A DNA stretch of 64,000 nt from Xiphophorus maculatus. Taxonomy: Eukaryota; Chordata; Actinopteri; Cyprinodontiformes; Poeciliidae. Under the pieces are notes generated by a model that was not told the origin of the DNA, did not search any database, and saw only the letters and a list, made by a program, of their open reading frames with translations. Position numbers and translations under genes: made by a program. Below are positions 54,701 to 64,000 of the stretch, one piece after another (position 1 is the first letter of the stretch; each line of letters begins with the position of its first letter). Where the stretch lies: the NCBI RefSeq assembly GCF_002775205.1, contig NC_036446.1, positions 17,980,565 through 18,044,564 of the forward strand. Direction: 5' to 3'.

Positions 54701-56150
54701 GTGAGGTTTTTAATGTGTAAATTCCACTGAACTAAATGATAATGGCTTAATGAGATGTATTAGTGGTTGTCAGTTGCTATTTTGCAATTCATTTTCATTT
54801 CTAAAACATTTTTATGAGTTTTAGGCATCATTATGTGGCAGAAAAAGCAGCCGAACAAGCTTTTCTGATATAATTAAGACTATTAAGATTAAATATGAAT
54901 GAACAATTTTGGCTTACCATATACGTTTTTTTCTATTTCTTTGAACTTTGATACTTAGATAATCTGTCTTTTGATGCATTTTACAAAATCCAGTTTTATT
55001 AGATGCAATGGTTCTAAACTTTCCTGAGCTCAGTCGAGTTCAGAATCAACATTTTGTTACAACACACATCCTCAGCTGAAGCTGTTATTTATCATTTGTG
55101 TACAAATTAAGGTCAATGGCTAGATAAAGTAAATTATAAAATGGTTTTAGTTGTTCTTGTCTCTTTGTGTGGGGTTAGTTTGACATTGGTATTGTACAGG
55201 GTGTGAACAAAATACTGTTTAGGTCTAAAACCTTTAGTGGTGAAAACAAACATGATATTGATTGTAGATGACTTTGTCGCGCCACTGCAGTCTGACTTTC
55301 TTCCTGTTTTTAACTGTAGTTCAACATGTGCCATGGTTCAGGTGTAATTTATTCTTAGTAGTGATAAATAAGAGCTCTTCTTACCAGAAAACATGGTAGA
55401 TTTTGATATGGAAGAAATGGCTTGTGGAACTGCTGTTTCTCTTTATAAAATCTCTCAAAGTATTTGCATTGTTTTTTGTTTAACCTCAAGATAAGCATAA
55501 AACATCAGCGTATACTTCAAAACAATGCAAAATAATTTATCACTGATTCAGTTATTCTTTAAAATGCCATATGGATTTGTGAAATCTATTTGTGGGGAAA
55601 AGAAGACATGCGCTTTTCTAATAAATATGTATTTAGCTAACCACTGGTTTAGTCTCGTCTCATTCTGGTAAACCCAAGGAACAGACTTCCTCCTGACACC
55701 CACCACTAGAGCCACCACTGAGAAGTAAAAACAGTAGCTTACGTAGGTCCTGTTTTTTTAACATTTTCAACCATCATTAATGCCACAGGGTGCTGTTGCA
55801 TAACAAAGTAGAGGTCATATTTGTTGGTTTTACATGGAGCAGTTTTCTTGGAAATAAACGAGGTGTGCTTGCTAAGAAAATCATCCATATTTAATTATGT
55901 GGAAAGTTTTAAATGTCTTGGTTAAAATGTTAACCATTATATTCTGCTCTTTTATTGGTTCAATATCTTGCAAATGTTCACACTTGGTCAGACTTGGGGT
56001 CTTTAGTTTACTGTTTGGGTTTACCACCAGATGGCTTTGAGCAAATGAAGCAAATACACAAATTACATTTGCCACACATTCAGCAAAGAATCCCTGGAAT
56101 TACTTTTAATTGCTCTGTTTATTTGCTCAGTTTGCTTGTTTAATTACGGG
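51798..56150 (+). other. sbf2 intron 2, first part
   Basis: No exon was seen. A CCACCAGATGGC sequence near 56024 resembles a CTCF core in all but its last two positions. Otherwise the stretch is ordinary AT-rich intron. Confidence 0.5.
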
Positions 56151-56179
56151 CACTATTTGTTTAATGGATGACGTATGTG

Positions 56180-56510
56180 AATGTTTACAACATCGGTTTC
56201 CTGTAGACAACATATTTGTATCGTATTTCGAACCATGCTAATTTTGTTGTGGTGTTTTGGATCATTGTCCTGTTGATGACCCAGTTTCAAACAAGCTTCA
56301 GCTGTGGGACAGCTGGCCACATTTGTCTCAGAAATACTTTGGTATGCGGAGAATATTATGGGTTCCGTCAGTGACAGCAAGATACTTTTTTTTCTGTAGC
56401 TGGCCAAAATCATCAGTCCTCCACCACCATGCTTGCTCCAAACATGAGGCTGTGCAGCAAGGCCAAACATCTTCTCCATCATCTAAGAAAGATGAGGCTT
56501 ACTCCTGGCA
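56180..56510 (-). mobile_element. Decayed Tc1-like transposon relic
   Basis: Read on the plus strand, blocks such as TTTTGGATCATTGTCCTGTT, TTTGGTATGCGGAGAATATT and CAGTCCTCCACCACCATGCT correspond to the reverse complement of a fish Tc1-like transposase gene (region encoding the DDE core). Frames are interrupted. It appears distinct from the relics at 26 kb and 27.5 kb. Confidence 0.6.
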
Positions 56511-57250
56511 TCACATCTAAAGATTTTTATTTGTTCAGTCTTGTTCTAACTGAACTGTCATAAGTTGTTTGATAGCGAAAAGCTGACCAGTCATCTAGAA
56601 ATCTGAACTGGATTTTTTTCTATATTAGCTCAAAAACCAAGTTAAGGGTTAAGGAAATGACCTTTGATGAATCAAGAGTAACATTGTAATTCCTTTATTT
56701 TCCCTGATGGATTAAAAAGACAATACATTTATGCACATTAAAAAAAAATTATGTGGACTACAGCACATTAATTTTTTTAATGGGCTGTGGCCCTAAAGAG
56801 GAAACAAAACAACGGTCTTCAGACCAGTGAACTGCAAACTTGCTGGTGGTCAGGTATAACAAAGTTGTAGTATTTTTCCACAACTTTACTGTCATAGAAA
56901 CTTCCTTCTTTCTGTGACTTTGAGTTGCTGTAAGACAGTCAACCTGTAATATGACAGTCGCTACATTTGTAGTTACTTCATTTGTGAGGCAAACCCACTA
57001 ACATCTAGAAATGTTTTTGAGTCACTGAAGTAAAAAGCATCTGATTTGTCAGGTTTGCTTTGGCAGGGCCTTGGCCTGGCCTGCAAATTCAGTTGTTACA
57101 ACTTTCCTGGCAACTTCACCTATATCAAATTTGACTGTGCTTGCAAAATTGTAGAAGCACAAATATAATATCCGATGGAAACTGTGATTTTTTTTGTGTG
57201 TATGTGTGTTTGTTTTAGTTATAACAAATTTTTGATCAAAAATCATTTTT

Positions 57251-57441
57251 CAGTGTTTCCCAACTCTGGTTGCTGAGGTTCACTGCCCTACATGTTCTAA
57301 GTATTTTCTTGCTTCATCATTTTAACTGATGGAGGATTAACTTTATCTGCCTGCAGTCATCTGAATCAGGTGTGTTAAAGCAGGGAAGCATCTCAAATCT
57401 GCAAGGCAGTGTGCCTTGAGAACCAGGTTTGGAAAATGCTG
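57251..57441. mobile_element. Second hAT-like MITE copy
   Basis: It begins CAGTGTTTCCCAACTCTG like the 44514 copy, shares the inner block TGAATCAGGTGTGTTAAAGC, and ends in a worn form GGTTTGGAAAATGCTG of the inverted end. Same length (about 190 bp), so it belongs to the same family. Confidence 0.65.
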
Positions 57442-57444
57442 AAT

Positions 57445-59470
57445 TACACTGTACATTAAAACAGATACTAGACTGATGTTATTCCACACTAATACAGGTT
57501 TGAAGATATACTGAAGTCTCATGGTATGTCTGAGTGGTACAGTAGTTCAGTTTCTGTGATCATTATGTAAAATTTCTCTTTGGTTTAGTAAAGTTTCTAA
57601 GCTTTTTGCAGGTTTTCTAGATGAGCTAAATTCATTCAATATGCTTACTGTTGGTACCTAAACTCCTCATCTGAATCCTCATCTGCTATTTTTTTTCATT
57701 ATTCCCAGCTGACAGCTGCATGTTGAGGTAACAGTGAATACTTTGAAGCACAAATTAAGCTGATATACTTTTACCTCCATCGGAGCTGTGCAGTTAGGTA
57801 ACCTGCATGATATGACTGTTTGGATTTCTCAACACAGAATAAACATTTCCTGACATTTTTAAGGTGACTATGGTTAATTAAGTACTACATTTACTGATTT
57901 ATTGCTAATATAATTTAAACAAAAAACAACTATTGATTAAAAGTGAAGGTATTACTCCCTAAAATTTGTCAGCTTTTGTGAAACATGTTTGTTTAAAACT
58001 AATTAAAATAAAAATAATCAAAAGCAATCATGTGCTTCCAACCCAATTATCTAAGACCACATAAACAGAATGTAATTTTAATGTATTTTCCCAACATCAC
58101 ATTTTTGTATCTTTGATTGAAAACCATAAACTACTCTTCTGCACACAATCAGTTGGAAAACCAAACTTTAATAGAGGAAACCATTTCTCCTCAGATTAGC
58201 CTCATGCTGACCACATGGCATGGCCACAGAATGACATTTTAGTTCAGGAAGATCATTAAGGAGAAAGTCTGTCTCAAGGCCTGTAATTGAAATGAGCATC
58301 GGCATACGTTGAAAATGATAGGTTTGTGTGAAATCTTGGCTTACCATTGGATTTGTGGATTTGGGTGAAGACGGATGCCTTGAAAGCTACGCCCGAGAGG
58401 TCAGACGCATTCCTAAGTGCTGCAGAGTTCAGTGTTAAACATGAAGGTCAGCCCATTACATGTTACCCTGCAGACAACGTTCAGTCAACAGACTCAGTCC
58501 TGCTGTCTCCTCTCAAGTTGTAATTCCCGGCAGAAAAACAAAATGTCTCCAGAGATATATGCTCGTATCGGTCCCGTTTGATCAGATGTCAAAGACTGAG
58601 GCAGTGTGTAAGGAAATAAGATCTCTTGCCTCCACTGGAAGTTCAAAAGGAAAACCTTATTTTTTCAGCACCTCAAAGACAAGCAGGGAAAGTGTTTTAA
58701 AAGTACTGGAATGAGGTGAAGGTGACAACCAGTCAATCTCAAGATAGTTTATGACAAGTTATAAGACTATTAATTCTTACCTTTTAGCAGTTTCCTGTTC
58801 ATTAATATTGTAGTATGTTCCTTCACTAAAATTTTGAATATATATTTTCTTTGTTTTTTGAAAAAAATTTATTTCACCTTGACCTCTAGGGGAGTTTTTT
58901 GTATAGCTCTTAATATGCTTACTGTCTCGTGACGGTCTCGTTGCGTGTGTGCTCACTGCATACAAATGAGGTAAACGCAGAGGTCAAATTCCTGTGTGCC
59001 TAAAGAGACACTCACAAATGAATGATTGCTTTTTTGTGTATCAAGGCAACAATCTGTTACAATTTGAGCATCTTGACCTACTTATAGGTTACGTCCACAT
59101 TTTATGATTACCAAAAGTCCCTGCGGGGGTCAAATATTTTCTAAAATCACCAAGGTTGACAGTTTTAAACTAAGATGGTGTCTAAAGTATTCCTTAAGTA
59201 AACCTTCCAGTTGTTGAATGCTGTCCACTTTTGACTTGTTTCCATCCTTTAAAGGTGGTATCAGAGTGTGTGACAGTGAACAGCTATGACCTGAGCTTCA
59301 GACTCAACAGTAACTGAGCGATGGCCAGGTACATAGCACGCTACCCAGCAGGCATAGGCCAATTTGCAGCTTCATGGTATTGCCTAGTATAAAAGAGTCA
59401 AAATGTTAGAACCACAGATATTTTGTGTCACATCATTGCAAGAATAAGTAGGTATAGACAATGGATGGAT
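57445..59470 (+). other. sbf2 intron 2, no gene
   Basis: No exon or clear repeat was found. The part at 58180-58720 is less AT-rich and could be a conserved element, but this is only a compositional impression. Confidence 0.45.
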
Positions 59471-59477
59471 CTCAATT

Positions 59478-60006
59478 AAGCCTGCACAATTTTGGAAAGA
59501 CTGACATTGCAATTTTTTTTTCTAATCCTGCAATATATATTATTATGCAAAAAAAATACAGTAACTTAGAACCAATGGCACCTTACATTATGTTCCACTC
59601 TTGCCATCTTGTTCACAATTAAAATGCACTGATTTTGTCATTCTTATTGTTAGGGGCTCTACCATATTTAAAAATCTTGAGCTGGTGATATTATTGGTAA
59701 ATATTTCAATCATAGTATCAGTAGCAATATTGTCTTATTTCCTCTCCCTCTCATTTGTTCTTCCAGATGAGAAGTGACCTTTAACATTTAGGGCAACGTC
59801 ATTAGTGTCAGGTGTGAACATCTGCTGCTGTGAGACTCTGTCCAGCTGGCTGAATATTACATTAGCGTGGAATATGCAGGTTCATAACACCTGGAATACA
59901 TCAGCCAACAATTACTGCGCTGCACACAGTCCTTAGTGGTGTGACTATTACTCACACAGATAATTATACAGTATATGGTATGTTTGGACATATTGTGCAG
60001 CCCTAA
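59478..60006. mobile_element. MITE with GCTGCACAAT-type inverted ends
   Basis: The left end reads AAGCCTGCACAATTTTGGAA and the right end ATTGTGCAGCCCTA, its near inverse. The inner GACATTGCAATTTTTTTT and CTGCAATATATATT blocks are typical of a common fish repeat. About 530 bp, with no coding frame. A short TAAGTAGGTATAGACAATGG repeat tail lies just to its left. Confidence 0.6.
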
Positions 60007-60009
60007 TCT

Positions 60010-61570
60010 CAAACCTTGATTAAAAACTGTTGGATTTATCAATCTATGTGTTGAGAACATACAATTGTTTATCAAGAACCTCATCTGTGACTGCTTACCT
60101 TCCCTTTGCATATCTATGTATCAAAAGCAAAGGAGCAATAAATGATTGTCATAAAGTTACTATAGCTATCAGAAGATCAGTTACTATACTAGATATCATG
60201 TAGATGACATATTTATACAGAACAACTATATATTATAAATACCGGCAACTATTTATCATTCGAGATCTTTCTGTTGGCGCTCCTGGTACAATTTTTTCAC
60301 CTCTCTTTCCTGAAAAAAAGAAAACTTTTCAGTGTCCAGATACTGAGAGAATGTTACATGAGTTAAATTTGACTTTTTCAACATATATTAAAATAATTAC
60401 TTTCTAGTTACTAAAGAAATGAAAGATGGACCTCATTACCATTGGATCATTGTAATCAAATTAAGATTTAATTGAATGATTTCCCCAAACTATGTATATT
60501 TTTTCAATCCCTCAACTATTCATACAATCAGTATAGATAAATACCTGCTAAACAATTTACTGAACGTCAAAGAATAATATCTGGGTTCATATGAATTGGT
60601 CAAAAACCACAGGTTAGAGACAAAACACTTAGGGAGCTGTCCAAAGAGAAAGGAGGGCTGTCACTACCAAAACTGGAGAACTGTTATGAAGTGGCACAAT
60701 TTAGGTATCTGATATATTGGTGTAACCCATATTATGGTGATTATAGTGACAAAATGGAGGAACAACAGAGGTACCACTCTAAACACTACTTAAAGACAGG
60801 CCATTAAACTTATTACTAAAGTAAAACTTAAACTGTTGTACTAACGCACCTCTTAATGTTTGGTTTGATGAATGATGCAGACTAAATAAGCTAAATAAAT
60901 AATTTAAAATGATTAATACGATCCACATCCTTTATTCCTTTAAAGATGTGGTTCCTTAAAGGACTTACAAGCTTTTTTCATGTAAGGAAATTAATCATAA
61001 CATAAACCCAGGAGAATGTAATACATATCTGGTTAATATTATGGTGACCCTAATAAGTATGGTGATTCCTATAAATCTAAAATTAATAGAAGATTGATTG
61101 AGATATTATATTCTTCCTTGCAATAATCTAATGGAATTTCTACTCTACATTAAATAAAAATAAAAAGAAGCAGCAAATATCATTCTTACATAAGATAAAT
61201 GGTTTAACATATTCAAGATTCTGGTGAACACCTCAAACTTACAGAGATGGAGGGAATTTACATCTAAAAACATTATTTGGTTCTTTATTACTCTTAAAAT
61301 GAAACAATAGCGTGGAAATGTATTTTGAGACTGTAATGTTCTCCAGCCTGACTGGCAGGAGTTGGTTGGAATTATTTACTTAATTACTGGTCACGAAATT
61401 GAATACGGTTTTGTCTGTATATATCTGGGAAGAACTAAATCTAATATGAACAAGGAAGAAAAATACTTGACTAAAATAACGTGTTCAGCCAGTAAAAAAG
61501 CAATTACATAGTACTGACCCTCCAACCAAAGAGAAATTAGAATAAGAGAAATTTCTGAAATGGAAGGAAT
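60010..61570 (+). other. sbf2 intron 2, AT-rich, probably old repeats
   Basis: No exon was seen. The texture (for example 60600-60760 and 61350-61570) hints at a decayed retroelement, but no domain or conserved block could be identified. Confidence 0.35.
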
Positions 61571-61574
61571 TTAA

Positions 61575-61900
61575 GGGGACCTATTATGCGATATTCACAT
61601 TTTTGTTTTTCTACTTCCATTTGGGTCTCGACTGCTTCTTAAAACAGTCGGAGCACTTAAAATTAACATGCAGAGATTTTTAGGCAATACGTTAATGTTT
61701 CTGGTGTTTGAAAAATTTGTTATTTCAAAAACCTACTGATTAAGTCACATTTGATGTCATTACCTAGCAACCCCAGCAAAGCCCAGCCCATCACCTGGCA
61801 GCTCAAGCTGAGCTACTGGACATTTGGTCGTCTGGTTTTAATGCTGTACAATGGCTGCTGGAAAAGACAAGTGTTTTATTGTTGACTACTATCCAAAAAC
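61575..61900. mobile_element. MITE starting GGGGACCTATTATGC
   Basis: GGGGACCTATTATGCGATAT is a typical left end of a non-autonomous DNA transposon widespread in fish, followed by a CACATTTTTGTTTTTCTACTT block. The matching right end was not located, so the end coordinate is a guess. No coding frame. Confidence 0.5.
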
Positions 61901-62174
61901 ATCTTGGTTGTGGGGGAGTCTCTTCTTCTGCTTTTAAGAGATGTACAGTCTGCAGACAGATGCACAATTGTTATCTTTTAACATCCTCCCCAACCACATT
62001 CCTCATATACTCATAAGCATGCTTGTGCGTTGATTTATATTAGTTGGTTTGTTATCTTGATGTTTTGAATATGTCAGAATTAATAAAGGCATAAAAAAAG
62101 GACAGATATTTTGTGACAAACTATGTGATGGCCTTCATGTTGGTGCATTCAATAGGACTGTTGTCTTACAGCAT

Positions 62175-62415
62175 AAAGATCCTTCGCTCACCCCAGGGGA
62201 CTTTGTGCATGGACTTTGCATATTCTCTTTATACGTGTATGGACTCTCTGCGTTCTCTGACTGCCTCCCACAGACCCAAATGTGCATTAATTAGGAGTCA
62301 ATATGTGCCTGCATAGTTCTTGTCCTGCAATAGGAATGTGGCCTATTAGGAGCCTACCACACCAGACCTCCTTAATGTCCTTGTAAGAATAAGTGGGTGT
62401 AGACAGTGGTTGAAT
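62175..62415 (-). repeat. Teleost interspersed repeat, inverted copy
   Basis: Plus-strand blocks ACTTTGCATATTCTCTTTAT, GACTGCCTCCCACAGACCC and AAGTGGGTGTAGACAGTGG are the reverse-complement counterpart of the repeat group seen at 13.5-14.8 kb, or its usual companion. It is worn, with no coding frame. Confidence 0.5.
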
Positions 62416-62419
62416 AGAT

Positions 62420-64000
62420 TCCAATCCTTGTCATAAGATGCATTGAAAATGGGTGAAAAAAAAATTTTTTTTCAAGATAGTCATCTGTGATTGTGAAGTT
62501 ATTTTAGCTTTAGAAGTTCAGTTTTTTTCCCTCCTTTTCCAGCTTTCATCTCCTTTTTCCACAAACCCTAAGATTGTTTGTGATACTGAAGAGGAATGAC
62601 ATTTCCTACATATTGTGTTCATCAGATTTATTGTTGGTTAAACTGCTAGAGACTTGATAAACTTCATGCTTACTTTCCAGGCATTCTAAAACAACATTTT
62701 ATATATGTCATCTATACACTTATATAGATGACATTTGATAATAATTTATCAATTTATTATAACCTCCTCTGCTTGTCTTGAGAACTTCATATGCATTGTA
62801 GACACAATAAAAAAGCACAGTTGGAATTGCTGTAAAATCTGTTTACAACACAACAATTGTAACATTGACATTAAAAACGCTGTAAACCCACCTTGTGTGT
62901 TGAGTCGCAAGGTTTTGCGGAGTCGAGTTTGAGCGCCAGGGCGTTCTGATGTAGGAACATGACCTGATTTGACCAACTTGTAAATATTTGTGTCATCTCG
63001 CATTTGTGACATCTCTCCTGCCGGGAATGTTGACTTCTTGAACTTTTTGCTGCTCCCACAAATCCCCGCTCTAATGAAGAACGTTGCTCCCACTTCCAGG
63101 AAGGATGCTAGAGCAATTTAGAAAATTTGTGACCTGCTGGTTTATTGTGTAGATAAGTGCCTAAGTAGTTTAAGGAATTAATACTGTGAAAAATACTCGA
63201 GAATCTTACTCCAGAACTTGGAGTTTTATGTTTGACTCTCTGGGACTGAAGGAACACTAGCATTAATGCTGCAAAAAGTCGCTTTTCTATCTTTGTTCTC
63301 GTAGTAATTTAAATTAGCGAATCATGACCAAGCTTTAATGGATCGTTCATAATCAGCAGCCGGAGTTAATCAGGCTTTAGGCTCTGTGCCAAGCCACAGA
63401 CTGGTGAAAGAATGCAGTCTAATTGTTTCTCTTTATAGACCGGCTCAACTGACCATAAGTCGACATGTCACAGAACACGTCGAACCCACCATGTTTGCAA
63501 AACCGAGAGAGAAAAAAACTAAACATTACATTCCACAAAGAACGAAACCATTCCACACAGGGAGAGAATGGGATGATGTGTTTGACGGGAAGATCCACAG
63601 ATGAGTAATCAAGGGTTTATGTGAGAGCAGAGCTAAACACATCAGGGAACAAAGCTGGAGCTGTCGAGCCAGGCAGGAATTTCCAGGCTGAAAAGCACTG
63701 CTCCTGATCAGGAAATGGGGAATACACAGGATGAGATTTAGCTGGGGAACATTAGACAGCGAACACAAACCGAATGTCTTTTCAGACACGGACTGGTTTC
63801 CATTAATCAGACAACAGTTGGATAAATCGGTGTGGTGTCCAGAGGGGGTCCTTTTCGGAAAAATAGTCTGACTCTGTTTGACCGAGTAATGTATGTGATA
63901 GATGACATTCAGTATGGCACAGATGTAAGCTGAAGCAGCCACAATAAAATGGAAACATGTTTAGTTTTAGTTTAGGGGAGTTGAGCAGATTGCACACATA
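62420..64000 (+). other. sbf2 intron 2 to window end
   Basis: No sbf2 exon 3 was found. A hairpin lies near 62705-62734 (ATGTCATCTATA and its inverse). The block at 63300-63800 is GC-balanced, with homeodomain-type TAAT cores, and differs from the surrounding AT-rich DNA; it may be a conserved non-coding element. Confidence 0.4.

Noticed and set aside
63526-63942. 138-residue minus-strand frame
   Set aside because: No family resemblance and no supporting signals; likely chance.

Overview
The window is nuclear DNA of a vertebrate, almost certainly a teleost fish. It has GT-AG split genes, introns of moderate size, AT-rich intergenic DNA, worn Tc1/mariner relics and fish-type short repeats. 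Five protein genes stand in the order IRAG1 (+), LYVE1 (+), AMPD3 (-), ADM (-), SBF2 (+). This is the human 11p15 order and relative orientation read backwards, except that RNF141, which lies between LYVE1 and AMPD3 in mammals, is missing. No bacterial-type genes, CRISPR arrays, rRNA or tRNA genes were seen.

Layout. 1-13.5 kb: the last 20 recognisable exons of irag1 (mrvi1), a tail-anchored partner of the IP3 receptor and target of cGMP kinase. 13.5-16 kb: repeat-rich spacer. 16.0-18.2 kb: complete six-exon lyve1, a hyaluronan receptor with one Link module. 18.2-25.1 kb: complete ampd3 on the minus strand (14 coding exons, 751 residues), tail to tail with lyve1. 25.1-30.4 kb: spacer with two Tc1 relics and a full match to the CTCF core motif. 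30.4-32.9 kb: adrenomedullin on the minus strand, with TATA box, non-coding first exon and three coding exons. 36.4 kb to the end: the first two coding exons of sbf2 (mtmr13), separated by a 15.2-kb intron, then 12 kb of its second intron.

The most notable observation is in adm. The exon that encodes the hormone carries a 126-bp (42-codon) in-frame tandem duplication, so the predicted 207-residue precursor has two disulfide-ring hormone cores, each preceded by a Lys-Arg cleavage site. Only the second core has the Gly plus four Arg amidation and cleavage signal. The two copies differ at roughly one base in 14, which suggests a fairly recent event.

The second anomaly is in sbf2 intron 1. A short, very CpG-rich segment encodes a 62-residue protein with 21 Arg. 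It runs directly into about 13 units of a ~129-bp satellite, followed by another unusual CpG-bearing element of unknown class.

Exon boundaries were set by hand from splice signals, phase continuity and remembered family features. All multi-exon coding sums are whole codons. Repeat family names rest on recognition of typical fragments, not on a database search.
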